A DNA stretch of 64,000 nt from Saprospiraceae bacterium (GCA_016722285.1 JADKGI010000011.1:94166-158165); one strand, 5' to 3'; shown: positions 26,977-36,768, numbered from the stretch's first letter. Notes: a model not told the origin generated them from the sequence alone. Translations and numbers: made by a program.

Positions 26977-27033
26977 ATTCATTTGCCATTAAAAAACTAT
27001 TGCTTATCCTGCGTGTTGAAAGAAAAAAGGAAA

Positions 27034-27279
27034 ATGAACTGGAAAGAAGAAAATAATGCATTGCGATACACATTTACTTTTGGGGATTTCATCACAGCAT
27101 GGGCTTTTATGACAGAAGTTGCGATAGTATCTGAAAAAATGAACCATCATCCTACCTGGTCAAATACTTACAATAAAGTACATATTTCTCTCAGTACCCA
27201 CGATGCCGGAAATGTGGTCACCGATAAAGACCATAAACTTGCAAGTAAGATTAGAGCACTTTATTCAAAATATACTTAA
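27034..27279 (+). CDS. phhB: Pterin-4a-carbinolamine dehydratase
   Basis: 81 residues from the ATG at 27034, preceded by an A/G-rich ribosome-binding region; an upstream TTG at 26983 is in frame but adds unrelated residues. The enzyme dehydrates 4a-hydroxytetrahydrobiopterin. The family signature is complete: 'EKMNHHPTWSNTYNKVHISL' with the two catalytic His, then 'THDAGNVVTDKDHKLA'. No aromatic amino acid hydroxylase is in the window; short members without one may act in other pterin recycling. Confidence 0.93.
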   Translation: MNWKEENNALRYTFTFGDFITAWAFMTEVAIVSEKMNHHPTWSNTYNKVHISLSTHDAGNVVTDKDHKLASKIRALYSKYT

Positions 27280-27288
27280 TATTCATAG

Positions 27289-28425
27289 TTAATTTATACT
27301 GATTCCTTCCTTCCTGAGTCTATCTACCAGCTGCATTCCAAGGGCTTCAACAGGGGTGAGTACTCCGTATTTTATGGTGTTATTTCTTACCTTGTCAAGG
27401 AGGGTAAAGGCAGATTGAGAAAACATTTTTGCCGTTTCATTATATCCCGGATCACCACCTGATATTTTAGTTACAGCTTCAGCTGTTTTGGTCTTACCAA
27501 AGCAGATGATTTCAAATTTACTTCCGGCTCTTTTTTGCTCCGAAGGTCCTGTCCCAGGTTTAAATTTATTAAATAGCTTAGTTCTGAATCTCTTAAATCT
27601 CACCAGAAACATGGCTGCAGCAATAGGTAGTACAGTTTTAATAACCTTTCCCAATGTAGATCTAACAAAAAACTGTGCGTATGTCACCGCCACACCATAT
27701 TCTTCCGGCATCCGATATGCACTTCTCTTGACAATATGCGGATCTACTACCGGCATAGGAATAGCCCAACTACCTATTTCATCACTGAAATGAATCTTAA
27801 TGGGTATCTTGGGCGCATCAGGGTGTCTCTTGATCCTGGTTTTGATGGATTTCCTTTTGACTTCCATGTGAAGTGCTTCTATGGCTGTAGTGAGTGTCCC
27901 TCCTGAAAAAGTAGCATTCGTACGGACAAAACCCTTTAATATCTTAGGTTCGTTGAGTGGAAGCTTCTTTGCCGTAAGCCAAGCCGCAAAATCAGCCGGA
28001 ATACTATCAAATCCACAACAGTTAACTATGCAACTCTGATTTTCAACTGCTATTCCGAAATAATTATTATAAATATCAGCAATAAAAGAAGGCTCTCCTG
28101 TAATATCCAAATAGTGGGTCTTCGTTTCAATACAGGCACTGACGACATTGCGCCCATACCAATTGAATGGACCGACTGCATTCATCACTATTTTGGTCTG
28201 TGAAGTCATGCCAATAAGGGAAGAATTGTCTTTAATATCAGCCACTATGATCTCCGGCAAAACGCCTTTTAAAGAATCCCTGACCATTAAAAGCTTTTCT
28301 TTATCACGCCCTGCTATGGCCCACCTGACTTGCTCATCTCCGGCATGCTCTGAAAGGTACCTGGCTATGAGCTGACCTGTAAATCCGGTAGCTCCAAAAA
28401 GTATGATGTCATAAGATTGATTCAT
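27289..28425 (-). CDS. Saccharopine-dehydrogenase-like / trans-acting enoyl reductase family protein
   Basis: 378 residues. The N-terminus is an NAD(P)-binding Rossmann fold: 'YDIILFGATGFTGQLIARYL' (GxxGxxG) and 'WAIAGRDKEKL'. 'TKIVMNAVGPFNWYGRNVVSAC' and 'HYLDITGEPSFI' are hallmarks of the short saccharopine dehydrogenase-like family that includes mycobacterial trans-acting enoyl reductases. The substrate is unknown, probably a lipid intermediate. Ends 10 bases from the convergent pterin dehydratase gene. Confidence 0.92.
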   Translation of the reverse strand: MNQSYDIILFGATGFTGQLIARYLSEHAGDEQVRWAIAGRDKEKLLMVRDSLKGVLPEIIVADIKDNSSLIGMTSQTKIVMNAVGPFNWYGRNVVSACIETKTHYLDITGEPSFIADIYNNYFGIAVENQSCIVNCCGFDSIPADFAAWLTAKKLPLNEPKILKGFVRTNATFSGGTLTTAIEALHMEVKRKSIKTRIKRHPDAPKIPIKIHFSDEIGSWAIPMPVVDPHIVKRSAYRMPEEYGVAVTYAQFFVRSTLGKVIKTVLPIAAAMFLVRFKRFRTKLFNKFKPGTGPSEQKRAGSKFEIICFGKTKTAEAVTKISGGDPGYNETAKMFSQSAFTLLDKVRNNTIKYGVLTPVEALGMQLVDRLRKEGISIN

Positions 28426-28843
28426 TGTTGGGAGTATTTTTATGTCCTGTTTGGCTGTTTTTTGAAAACCTGAATTTTAAATTTCTACAGCTCAGGCCTT
28501 TTCAGAATTCATTTAGGGAGTAAATGTAATCCAAACATAATGAAATACATCATTTAGCAATGCCAAAAAATCTTGTTCTTATCCATCGGTCAATATTATG
28601 GCCAAAGTAATTTAATAGTATATTGTTAATTCTTTTACGTGCCCGTGGAACACACACATCTTACCTTTTTCTAAATCCATAGTAGTTGCTATAAAAACTC
28701 AAAAGCGCTTCTATCTGTGTCGCAATCACTTAACAATTATTTGTAATTATAATGGGATTGTTTAGGTGATAATTTCAATCAAAAAATTACTTGATTTTGA
28801 TCTTTTGTAAGCATATACTAAAATAATTACTTTATGATTGAAA
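28426..28843. other. Intergenic stretch between two minus-strand genes
   Basis: About 420 bases, AT-rich. It holds AATTTCAATCA (28771-28781), matched by its reverse complement TGATTGAAATT (28835-28845), which runs to the end of the PA14 gene. The 53-base loop and lack of a T-run make a terminator doubtful. No gene seen. Confidence 0.45.
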
Positions 28844-31192
28844 TTACTTCATAGCCTTATTTAGCTCTATGCTCAGTTTTTCAGATATGACAGATTCGGA
28901 TGTTTGCAAAGTCACCAGATAAGTCGCATCAATAAGTTTTTTTGTCCTTATTCTTTTGCGATAGAAACCTTTGCTTTGATATTCGTTGTCCACTAAGGTA
29001 TATAATTCGTTTATTCCTGTTAATTTTAATACTACTTTTCCAGGAGATTTAACATTGAAATGAATGTCAACCATATCAGTATTCGGCACAGATATCAGCA
29101 TAAGGTCAAACTCTTCTTGTAACTTCATTATATCAGATTGGTTCGATGTACGCGCCATTTCAGAAACAGCATTGGTCTCACATGTATCTATTGATGCAAG
29201 GAAAATAGCATTTGGTTGTGTTTTAAAGCCTGGTTCCAGTATGATTGATTTGCCTCCTATAAAGCTTACTTTATTATTTTCCGAAATGGTACTGACTGCA
29301 TTTACGTACTGGACTGCCGAAAACACGTCTGTGTATAACATCACATTACCCAAAGCAAGATTTGTGTCATTGCACTCATTTTTTAGAAAATTCTGGCCGA
29401 CACAATTGCACGAGTTGTACACATCATTGATAGTCAGAGGGTTTTGATCATCACAGGGAGTACCATCAGGTGGGCAAACCACAGCTTTGAATGCCACTTT
29501 CCCTAATCCCCGGCATGTTGTCGTATCATCCATTGATGTAATGAGCAGATATCTGGCATAAATTCCCGAAAGATCCGGTCCGTTGAAACCACCGTATCCT
29601 GATTCACCGGTAGCTAATGGCCAATTATATTGCCCAACACCAACCCAGGATACTCCATCGGTAGAATAATCAACAGATACCCCCTGAAATCCATTTCCTA
29701 CCTGATTCAGGACATTGTAGTTCCAGATATGTGCACTGATCAGTTGGTGCCTAACGCCCAGATCATACATAATCCAGTGACTCCTGTTTCTGTCCGGATT
29801 AGGATTATTTATTACCTGGCATGAAAGCCAGTTATTGGCCGGATTATTAGCAAGCTGATCTGTAAGACCGCATTTTTCAAAAGGAACATAATTTGCCAAA
29901 GGGCTATCGCAATCAGGTCCGCTGCATGGCGTACCTGCACATTCACAGCTTCCATTATACTGGTCATTATTTGTAAAAGGATTGCCGTCATCACATATTG
30001 TACCCTGAGGAATGCATGCTATGTCACAGCCGTAATCATAAAGATAATATGACGGAATTCGCTTCCAGACACCCGGCGGACTAAAAGGAGTTTGCCAAAA
30101 TGCTCCAAAATGCTCACTCCCCGTTCCCTCTTTGTGATTGAGTTCAAAATAATAAAATTGACCAGCCTCGAGATAAATGTTTGAAGTGGACTGGTAGATA
30201 TATTTATTATGTTCCGTCATATATGTCCATCCGGAGACCAGCATTTGATGGGCCTGTTTGTTGTCAGGATTGTGATCGCTGCTTAAAAACAGAATCGCCA
30301 TATCATCTCCTGTCACATTAAACTTGTAATTACCTGTCACCGGCACAGTCAGATATCCCTGTACCATATCACCGACATTACTGACCTGAGATTCCGATTT
30401 GGTTCCTAACCATGGCAATACCGAACTTGTATTGGGTATAGCAGGAAAGTTAGCTGATGCGTATAAATCATTGAGTGTAGAGCCAGCAATATCGTTATAT
30501 CGGTAACTTTGAATCAAACTTCTTATCCCTACACAAGTATTAGAAGTGACAGGTTTACCGACGCAATGACAATGTCCGTCTTCAGTTTCTCCTGTTGTAT
30601 TCGGGTTGTTATCATCGCAAGGTGTACCCCGATTAGGACATAGAGCGGGTTTGCAACCCACATCATTGATATATGCTGCTGTGATTATATTCCAGGTAGT
30701 GTTTGATGTGATGATGTTTTTCCAGTATAACCGGCAGTGATCACTTCCTGAATCTTCAACATATTCAAGCTCAAAATAATAGTATTCATTTGCCAAAAGT
30801 TTAATTTTTACCGATGTTTGCTCAGGGTATTTTGTATATTCATTTTCATTAGTCCAATCCGGTACAGATGCCCTCATTACCAGATTATTAGGTGAAGTGG
30901 TGGTGCTTAATAAAAATCTAGCCCTTCTATTGCCCGTGATATTGAAAATGACACTATCGGTCACGGGTAAATGAATAAATCCACTCATTCTGCACCCCAT
31001 ATAATTGTCATAATTAGGCGGCGCACTAAGGCTATATAATGTCTGAGTTATATCAGGTCTCTGAGGATAAAACTCCAAAGCTGACAATTCAGAAAATTCT
31101 GCAGCATACAAACCATTCCAGCATTCCCACTGAACTTTGCCAGGATCGCCCACACATATTTGTGTATTTAACTTAGAAAGGACACATGTCAT
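28844..31192 (-). CDS. Secreted PA14/discoidin surface protein with Cys-rich linkers
   Basis: 782 residues. Two PA14-like domains (about 15-165 and 225-380), an F5/8 type C domain (about 435-570: 'SHWIMYDLG', 'VDYSTDGVSW', 'GIYARYLLITS'), and three Cys-rich linkers of the form GTxCDDxNPxTxxDxxxxxCxCxG (about 185-212, 398-420, 580-603). The C-terminus weakly resembles a T9SS sorting domain. Likely glycan-binding at the cell surface. The ATG at 31192 cuts the signal peptide: the frame upstream reads 'KCVFILIMTCVL' but opens with AAA after a TGA. Removing one A from ATGAAAATG near 31213-31221 would give a normal 'MKCVFILIM' start. Last gene of a four-gene operon. Confidence 0.82.
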   Translation of the reverse strand: MTCVLSKLNTQICVGDPGKVQWECWNGLYAAEFSELSALEFYPQRPDITQTLYSLSAPPNYDNYMGCRMSGFIHLPVTDSVIFNITGNRRARFLLSTTTSPNNLVMRASVPDWTNENEYTKYPEQTSVKIKLLANEYYYFELEYVEDSGSDHCRLYWKNIITSNTTWNIITAAYINDVGCKPALCPNRGTPCDDNNPNTTGETEDGHCHCVGKPVTSNTCVGIRSLIQSYRYNDIAGSTLNDLYASANFPAIPNTSSVLPWLGTKSESQVSNVGDMVQGYLTVPVTGNYKFNVTGDDMAILFLSSDHNPDNKQAHQMLVSGWTYMTEHNKYIYQSTSNIYLEAGQFYYFELNHKEGTGSEHFGAFWQTPFSPPGVWKRIPSYYLYDYGCDIACIPQGTICDDGNPFTNNDQYNGSCECAGTPCSGPDCDSPLANYVPFEKCGLTDQLANNPANNWLSCQVINNPNPDRNRSHWIMYDLGVRHQLISAHIWNYNVLNQVGNGFQGVSVDYSTDGVSWVGVGQYNWPLATGESGYGGFNGPDLSGIYARYLLITSMDDTTTCRGLGKVAFKAVVCPPDGTPCDDQNPLTINDVYNSCNCVGQNFLKNECNDTNLALGNVMLYTDVFSAVQYVNAVSTISENNKVSFIGGKSIILEPGFKTQPNAIFLASIDTCETNAVSEMARTSNQSDIMKLQEEFDLMLISVPNTDMVDIHFNVKSPGKVVLKLTGINELYTLVDNEYQSKGFYRKRIRTKKLIDATYLVTLQTSESVISEKLSIELNKAMK

Positions 31193-31234
31193 GATAAGAA
31201 TAAAAACACATTTTCATTTTCAATAATTGCGGGA

Positions 31235-32698
31235 TTAAGCAAACATTCCTATCGGCATATATGAATCAGGTACATTTGCTGGACCCGAAGTAGAATAAAA
31301 ATTGCACAAATTGGGTAAGATATAATTCAGATCATTTTGTGATACCCCGTACCACAGTGCTAATTCTGCATAGAATTCATCCACCGATGTGGTGGGAAGA
31401 ATCCTACCTCTGGTGCTCAGGTTCAGACTATTGTTATTCAATGACAAGGATGGATAGTTGCCATAAATTTTTTGACCTGATACAGGTCCACCCATGATCA
31501 TATGGTTTCCTCCCCAGGCGTGATCTGAACCATTTCCATTTGAAGTAAGCGTCCTTGCAAAATCAGATATGGTAAAAGTCACTACATTTTCATGCATTTC
31601 TATCTCTTTCATTGCACTATTAAATTCAGACATGGCATTGCTCAGTACAGGAAGCATAGCAGCCTGACTTCCGATGACATTGTCATGATGGTCCCAACCC
31701 CCATATGTTACATAATATATCTGCCGCTTTGCTCCAAGAAATGATTTTACACTGATCAGTTCTGCAATTTTTTTCATATCCTGTGATAGCGATGTCCCCG
31801 AAAAAGCAGTATTCAATGGCACTATATTTTCTAAAGCAACCCTGAATTTATCTATGGCATCCATTGACTGGCTCTGAAGGAGTCCTATAGTTTTATGAAA
31901 GACATTGGAATACTCTGCTTCAGCCATACTCTTTATTGCTTTGTTTCTAATATCATTTTTATAGCCCGCATCACTCCACCAACTTGGGAATGGAGTAAAA
32001 CCTATATTGCTGGCAGTCGTGTTATTGGCGATGGAATATTCATTGTACATATTTCCTGACTGAAACCTGTTTTTTCCGCTAAGTGAAATGTTTAAAGAAA
32101 TCTCAGGAATAGAGTTCATATCCTGGAGCAAGTCTGCTATTCTGCCAGCAACTCCGACAGCAGATCTGCTTTGGGGGACTGATGTCTGCCATTGCATAAT
32201 TTGATCTGAATGGGAGTATAGCCCCAACGGTATCTTTTTCAAACCGGAATTGTATTGAGTCAGATCAGCAATGGGTTCGATGAGCGTACCTATATTTGCC
32301 ATAAATGCAAGGTCGCCTTCATTAAACATATCTCTCACCTTTGTCATCCCGGCATGAACAGAATAGGTCCTTCCATTTTTAGTGTAATTGAGAGGGAGAA
32401 GCTGAGCCGGATTGGCTGATTTACTAAGTGCAAGTGAGCCTCGTGTAGCAAGATAATCATTATACTCCGACGTTTCCGTAGGAACGATTACATTGTACGT
32501 ATCACAACCGCCAGCCAAAAGTATGCAAACCATAGCTTTGTAATCACCCGCATTAGCCAGTATGTGAGGTCGTGCGACAAGGGTATTTATTGCACCCAGA
32601 TTTATAACAGAATTTAGAAATGCCATAGACCCGACTGCTGCACAGCTTGCTTCCCCTAAAAACTGACGTCTGTTTATTTTCATTTTTGACATGATCAA
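31235..32698 (-). CDS. DUF1501 domain protein
   Basis: 487 residues. The N-terminus has a Tat-like 'NRRQFLGEASCAAVGSMAF' segment (twin Arg and hydrophobic stretch). The body matches DUF1501: 'KAMVCILLAGGCDTYNVIVP', 'YSVHAGMTKVRDMFNEGDLAFMANIGTLIEP', 'YYVTYGGWDHHDNV' and 'FTISDFARTLTSNGNGSDHAWGGNHMIMGG'. These resemble the metal-binding blocks of alkaline phosphatase/sulfatase-like enzymes. Function is not proven. The start overlaps the DUF1800 stop by 4 bases; the two families almost always travel together. Confidence 0.93.
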   Translation of the reverse strand: MIMSKMKINRRQFLGEASCAAVGSMAFLNSVINLGAINTLVARPHILANAGDYKAMVCILLAGGCDTYNVIVPTETSEYNDYLATRGSLALSKSANPAQLLPLNYTKNGRTYSVHAGMTKVRDMFNEGDLAFMANIGTLIEPIADLTQYNSGLKKIPLGLYSHSDQIMQWQTSVPQSRSAVGVAGRIADLLQDMNSIPEISLNISLSGKNRFQSGNMYNEYSIANNTTASNIGFTPFPSWWSDAGYKNDIRNKAIKSMAEAEYSNVFHKTIGLLQSQSMDAIDKFRVALENIVPLNTAFSGTSLSQDMKKIAELISVKSFLGAKRQIYYVTYGGWDHHDNVIGSQAAMLPVLSNAMSEFNSAMKEIEMHENVVTFTISDFARTLTSNGNGSDHAWGGNHMIMGGPVSGQKIYGNYPSLSLNNNSLNLSTRGRILPTTSVDEFYAELALWYGVSQNDLNYILPNLCNFYSTSGPANVPDSYMPIGMFA

Positions 32699-34473
32699 CG
32701 ATTTATTAAATATTCCGGAGAAGTCATCAAAAGGTAAATGGCCAGTTTAACCCTGTCTTGTTTTTCCAATTCAGTCATATTTGGAAATTCCTTGACTACT
32801 TTGATAATAGTATTTATGGATACATCTGAAATGTTCCCTTGTGCCAGAAGTAAATTAAGTCTGTCCAGTAAAATATGAAGTTTGTCATTATCAGTAAACG
32901 TGCTTTCGGGAGTCACATCTAAAGTAGAAATCTCATCGCTATAATTTGCATCAACTTCATTACTGAACAAATCATATTCATCTGCTATGTCACCGGAAAT
33001 GATCCATCTGTAAAGGCCATTTATGAAGCCAGCTATCGTTTGAGCACTCGTAATCTGAAATTCCGGAGCCACGAGGCCTGCTACTTCAATAGGGCCAATA
33101 GGTTGATAATCCTGCTGAAAAAAATTGAAAACACTAGGAGAAGCCAGTGGCCGCTGACCGGTATATTGATATACATAATTCATATCATTCCTATAGTTGC
33201 CACTTTGTGTCGAAGCATTGAAAGCCTTATTTATCTGTACATACCTGATGAACGGTTCCCGCAGCATTCCATAGAGTTCATTTTGCCCATTTCCACATTC
33301 TCTGGCTTCAGAATCAAGTAATATGGCTTTCACAACAGCAGCCAGGTCGCCTCTTACTCCTTGCCCATTATTTTTAAATATGTTTGTTATTCGTTGCACA
33401 TATGCCGGACTGGGATTTGATGTAATGAGTCGCTGGATAAGAAATCTGCAAACGAACGGAGGGCAATTCTGGTGATTAAATAAATTATTTATGGCATCCG
33501 CTACATCTGCATTTCCATCCACCGGATTTCTGTCTGGGATCACAAAACTGTTTAAAAGATTTTTAACCCCTGGTTCATGCCACGCATTCCACATAACCAT
33601 ATCATGAATGTAACTTGTGTCGTTAAGCGCACCTCTGTTCCATTGGGTTCGGTCTGACCAGGTCAATCCAGTGAATACTTTTGATAATTCAATGATATCG
33701 TTGTTATCATATGATGGTACGGGATTACCATTGATGTCATTTATGACAGTGCCGTCATCGTTGAGCATTACTGTCCCGATAGTAAATAATTGCATCACTT
33801 CTCTGGCATAATTTTCATCAGGAAACTGATTTATTGCCGGATTAGATTTCGGGTTGTTGAGGAAGGTCAGGTATATTCCCATTGAAGGACTATATGTGAT
33901 AGCCTTTAGAAGATCTTTATAATTACCAAAAGCATGATTTAATAATTTGTCATAATAGACACCTGTCGCATAGGCTACATTACTAAATGAAGAGTTTTCC
34001 GAAATAACCATAAGCTCGCTTAAAGCCAGAGCGACTCTTTGTCTTAAAGCATCATCTGAAGTCATCAAATATTGCCACCATGCATAATCCCATAACCTAT
34101 TGCTTGCACCTGCAGTAGGTGAACTTGTAGAATCGATGACCATTTTGTGGTATTCGCGGATCTTGGCTTCAAGACTGAAAGCCCTGGGTTTTGATAATTG
34201 ATTTGCTATCCAATATTCAAGGCCACTGGTTGTGACATTACTTATATCTAAATAATTGTATCCCAATGTGGCCTGACTTAAAAATCTGGAAGCTGCATTC
34301 TCATTAGGTAAAAAACCAGTTTGGCTTAATGTATTTAAGGATTGAGATACATTACTGCTTGCAGTCACACTCATGCCCATAAAACCTCCATATCCAAGAA
34401 CTATAGTATCAGGCTGACTATACACAATACAGTATTGGAAAAAGGAGACCAGAAAGCAAATCAATAATTTCAT
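32695..34473 (-). CDS. DUF1800 domain protein
   Basis: 592 residues with an N-terminal signal peptide ('LLICFLVSFFQYCIVYSQ'). DUF1800 markers include 'AASRFLSQATLGYNYLDI', 'LRQRVALALSELMVIS', 'PDENYAREVMQLFTIGTVML', 'GLTWSD', 'CPPFVCRFLIQRLITSNPSPAYVQRI' and 'REPFIRYVQ'. Mostly helical, secreted. The family's activity is unknown. Located between a small secreted coiled-coil protein (3-base gap) and DUF1501 (4-base overlap), so one transcript. Confidence 0.93.
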   Translation of the reverse strand: MKLLICFLVSFFQYCIVYSQPDTIVLGYGGFMGMSVTASSNVSQSLNTLSQTGFLPNENAASRFLSQATLGYNYLDISNVTTSGLEYWIANQLSKPRAFSLEAKIREYHKMVIDSTSSPTAGASNRLWDYAWWQYLMTSDDALRQRVALALSELMVISENSSFSNVAYATGVYYDKLLNHAFGNYKDLLKAITYSPSMGIYLTFLNNPKSNPAINQFPDENYAREVMQLFTIGTVMLNDDGTVINDINGNPVPSYDNNDIIELSKVFTGLTWSDRTQWNRGALNDTSYIHDMVMWNAWHEPGVKNLLNSFVIPDRNPVDGNADVADAINNLFNHQNCPPFVCRFLIQRLITSNPSPAYVQRITNIFKNNGQGVRGDLAAVVKAILLDSEARECGNGQNELYGMLREPFIRYVQINKAFNASTQSGNYRNDMNYVYQYTGQRPLASPSVFNFFQQDYQPIGPIEVAGLVAPEFQITSAQTIAGFINGLYRWIISGDIADEYDLFSNEVDANYSDEISTLDVTPESTFTDNDKLHILLDRLNLLLAQGNISDVSINTIIKVVKEFPNMTELEKQDRVKLAIYLLMTSPEYLINR

Positions 34474-34476
34474 TTA

Positions 34477-34935
34477 TTAATCCTTTTTGATTAAGAGTGA
34501 ATTTTTCAGAATTTTTATTTCCTCTTGCAAAACCTTATTTTCATTCTCCATTCTTATCATATGTTGCCACAACCATTCTATCTGTTGCAGTAAACTGGCA
34601 TCCATTGACTTGAGTTCATATCCGTTTCTGACCAGATCTGAAGCTGAAGGCATATCCACAAGATGGTTGCTTTTATTTATAGACTCCGCTACCTGAGATA
34701 GATCGGGAGTATTGTTAAAAGCACTATCAGACCATTCTGACGTTGATTTCAATGATACTTTCACTCTTTCTGTTAATACCCCATGCTGCACATAAAGGTT
34801 ATAATCTCCGGGTGTACTGATCTGCGAAGTATCTCCTATGACTACTTTGCCTGACGACTTGAGCACCATGACAGCTTGAGAATAACTAGTCAAAGCAGCC
34901 GAAAAGAACAGGATTATTAATAATTTGAATTTCAT
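34477..34935 (-). CDS. Small secreted protein with C-terminal coiled coil
   Basis: 152 residues with a signal peptide (about 1-19, '...ALTSYSQ'). The middle 'GKVVIGDTSQISTPGDYNLYVQHGVLTERVKVSL' is the short beta-prism segment often found before S74-type or hemagglutinin tails in Bacteroidota. 'HLVDMPSASDLVRNGYELKSMDASLLQQIEWLWQHMI' runs into a coiled coil ('ENENKVLQEEIKILKNSL'). It likely trimerises and anchors or presents partners at the surface. First gene of the DUF1800/DUF1501/PA14 operon. Confidence 0.8.
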   Translation of the reverse strand: MKFKLLIILFFSAALTSYSQAVMVLKSSGKVVIGDTSQISTPGDYNLYVQHGVLTERVKVSLKSTSEWSDSAFNNTPDLSQVAESINKSNHLVDMPSASDLVRNGYELKSMDASLLQQIEWLWQHMIRMENENKVLQEEIKILKNSLLIKKD

Positions 34936-35158
34936 ACTGAATTATTTAGAAAGGCAAATTTCGGTATTGTTTTAATGATTATTATTGGAGTTTCCCATGA
35001 AATTAATGAAAGCTATTTATAAGGGTATTAACCTAATGTAATGGATTTTAAAGGAATTTACTTAGTTATTTTTTTTACTGCATGCTCACCTGTATTAAAA
35101 ATTCAAAAAATATATTTTACGGAAATAAAATAAGTTTATCTTTACATATAAAACACCT

Positions 35159-35515
35159 ATGGCTTACGACGAAAATCAGGCTCAAAGAATCAGGGAAAAC
35201 CTTTCTGGCATGCATGTGGATTTTTCAGAAAAGAAAATGTTTAGTGGTATTTGTTTTATGGTAGATGAGAAGATGTGTTGTGGTACACATATAGACAAAT
35301 CAACAGGACAAAGTTTATTGCTATGTAGGATCAGTGAAGAAGAAGCCAATAAAGCACTAGAAATGCCACATGTGCAGCCCATGAATTTCACAGGAAAACC
35401 CATGAAAGGCTTTATTTTTGTTGACGAGATGGGACTTGAAACCCAGGGAGATCTGCAAAAATGGTTGAATTTGTGTCTTGAATTTAATCCTTTGGCCAAG
35501 AAAAGTAAAAAATAA
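35159..35515 (+). CDS. TfoX/Sxy N-terminal domain protein
   Basis: 118 residues. Matches the TfoX N-terminal domain: 'RIRENLSGMHVDFSEKKMFSGICFMVDEKMCCG' (K-M-F-G-G pattern) and 'MNFTGKPMKGFIFVD'. In gamma-proteobacteria the domain is part of a competence regulator, but short single-domain Bacteroidota members have no known role. It stands alone, with an imperfect -7 box (TATCTTTA) about 15 bases upstream of the ATG. Confidence 0.9.
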   Translation: MAYDENQAQRIRENLSGMHVDFSEKKMFSGICFMVDEKMCCGTHIDKSTGQSLLLCRISEEEANKALEMPHVQPMNFTGKPMKGFIFVDEMGLETQGDLQKWLNLCLEFNPLAKKSKK

Positions 35516-35670
35516 TAACTTGAGACTGTTCAAGTCCCACACCTATACGGGTTGATTATCGATAGCAATAGTTTTAACATATGGTAAGAGTAAATTGATG
35601 GTTCTGTTTTGTTAAAAAAATTGTGTCAAAACCATAAGGTACCTGATTAGTAACAAGACCTTGATCAGTC

Positions 35671-36074
35671 TTATGGATATGAATTGTGAATGAAAATTGC
35701 TTCCCTCATTTTTTTATATCCGGAAGCATGTATCGGGATAGTGACTAAGATCAATCCTGATCCTATAGCGCCTATTGTATAATTTTTGGAGCGTCCGGTT
35801 ATTAAATTACCATATTCCATCCCAATAAGCAACCACCGGCCAAGCCTATTACATTGCCAAGTGTAACATTTGAAGAACCATAATTGTACATCCGGTAAAG
35901 TGCCGGATCTTTTTGCATCAGATATGAATCAAATTCCGACTTTTTTATCCTGACGCCATCAGCATAATACTTCATGCCCCAATTCCCTTGCTGTACAGAA
36001 AGTTGATTTTGGTTGTATGCAATGACGGAATACAAACATAAAAGTACAAAGGAACATAGATATTTCATATCCAT
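35671..36074 (-). pseudogene. Small exported glycine-rich-helix protein, frameshifted
   Basis: The first 90 residues (36074 to 35802) carry a signal peptide ('YLCSFVLLCLYSVIAYNQ'), 'YYADGVRIKKSEFDSYLMQKDPALYRMY' and 'NVTLGNVIGLAGGCLLGWNM', then a stop. In another frame the sequence continues 'GNLITGRSKNYTIGAIGSGL' and 'ILVTIPIHASGYKKMREAI', ending at 35671. This is the second half I expect from related Bacteroidota proteins, which have two Gly-rich membrane segments. Inserting one G in 'ATGGTAA' near 35818 joins the two. Function unknown; probably a membrane protein of about 134 residues. Confidence 0.7.
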
Positions 36075-36144
36075 TGTTTTTTTTACAGGTAATATAGTTT
36101 GTTACTGGTGTCATGAAAATGGGAAAATACAAAGCGGTACTTCG

Positions 36145-36768
36145 CTATGCCATCTCTTTCAATTTTTGTAATTGTAGAAGTTTAGTTTCTTCGCGGTTTT
36201 CCTTACAAAATGGCGTAAAATACTGGTGTGCAGACATAAATTTAATTTGAATTTTATTCCATTGGTCTTCATCAAAAGCTGGATTTCTGGATTTTAATTC
36301 CAAAAATAGTTTAAATCCGGTCTGCTCAAACCTATCGGTTCCAAGATATTCCAGATCTGCATCAGCTAGTATCTCTGAACATTTGTTTACCGGACTCTGT
36401 GGTATTCTGGTTGCCATGATCATCGTACATATTTCCTCAATATCGTCTTCAGAATATCCATAATCCGGCAATACTTGTCTTGAATATGTACAACTGACTA
36501 CTTCGTGCTCCGAATAGGTAAATAGAAATCCAGTATCGTGCATGATTGCGGCTGTCCTGATCAAAAGTTTTTCTTTTGTTGACATATTTTCCTGATCAGC
36601 TATGAAACAGGCAGTTTTTATGACGTATTCTGTATGCCTTCTGTTGTGGTATGTCAGATTAGGAGGCAGTTTGGTAGATAACTCATCCAAAATAAAATCG
36701 GATAATTCTGCGATTTTGATCTCATTAACACTTTCGTTTGATTGTAGCGAGTATGCTTTGTGTTGCAT
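36145..36768 (-). CDS. HD-domain phosphohydrolase
   Basis: 207 residues. HD superfamily motifs: 'YHNRRHTEYVI' (H), 'IRTAAIMHDTGFL' (HD) and 'EILADADLEYLG' (D). The arrangement resembles adenylate-cyclase-associated or nucleotide-hydrolysing HD proteins of Bacteroidota. The first ATG is at 36768. About 300 bases upstream, on the same strand, ends nothing; the class III cyclase gene lies upstream in transcription order, separated by a spacer with no clear promoter. A link to cyclic-nucleotide turnover is a guess. Confidence 0.88.
   Translation of the reverse strand: MQHKAYSLQSNESVNEIKIAELSDFILDELSTKLPPNLTYHNRRHTEYVIKTACFIADQENMSTKEKLLIRTAAIMHDTGFLFTYSEHEVVSCTYSRQVLPDYGYSEDDIEEICTMIMATRIPQSPVNKCSEILADADLEYLGTDRFEQTGFKLFLELKSRNPAFDEDQWNKIQIKFMSAHQYFTPFCKENREETKLLQLQKLKEMA

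Noticed and set aside
28771..28845. 11-bp inverted repeat AATTTCAATCA / TGATTGAAATT as terminator of the PA14 gene
   Set aside because: The arms are 53 bases apart, AT-rich and lack a following T-run; chance is plausible.
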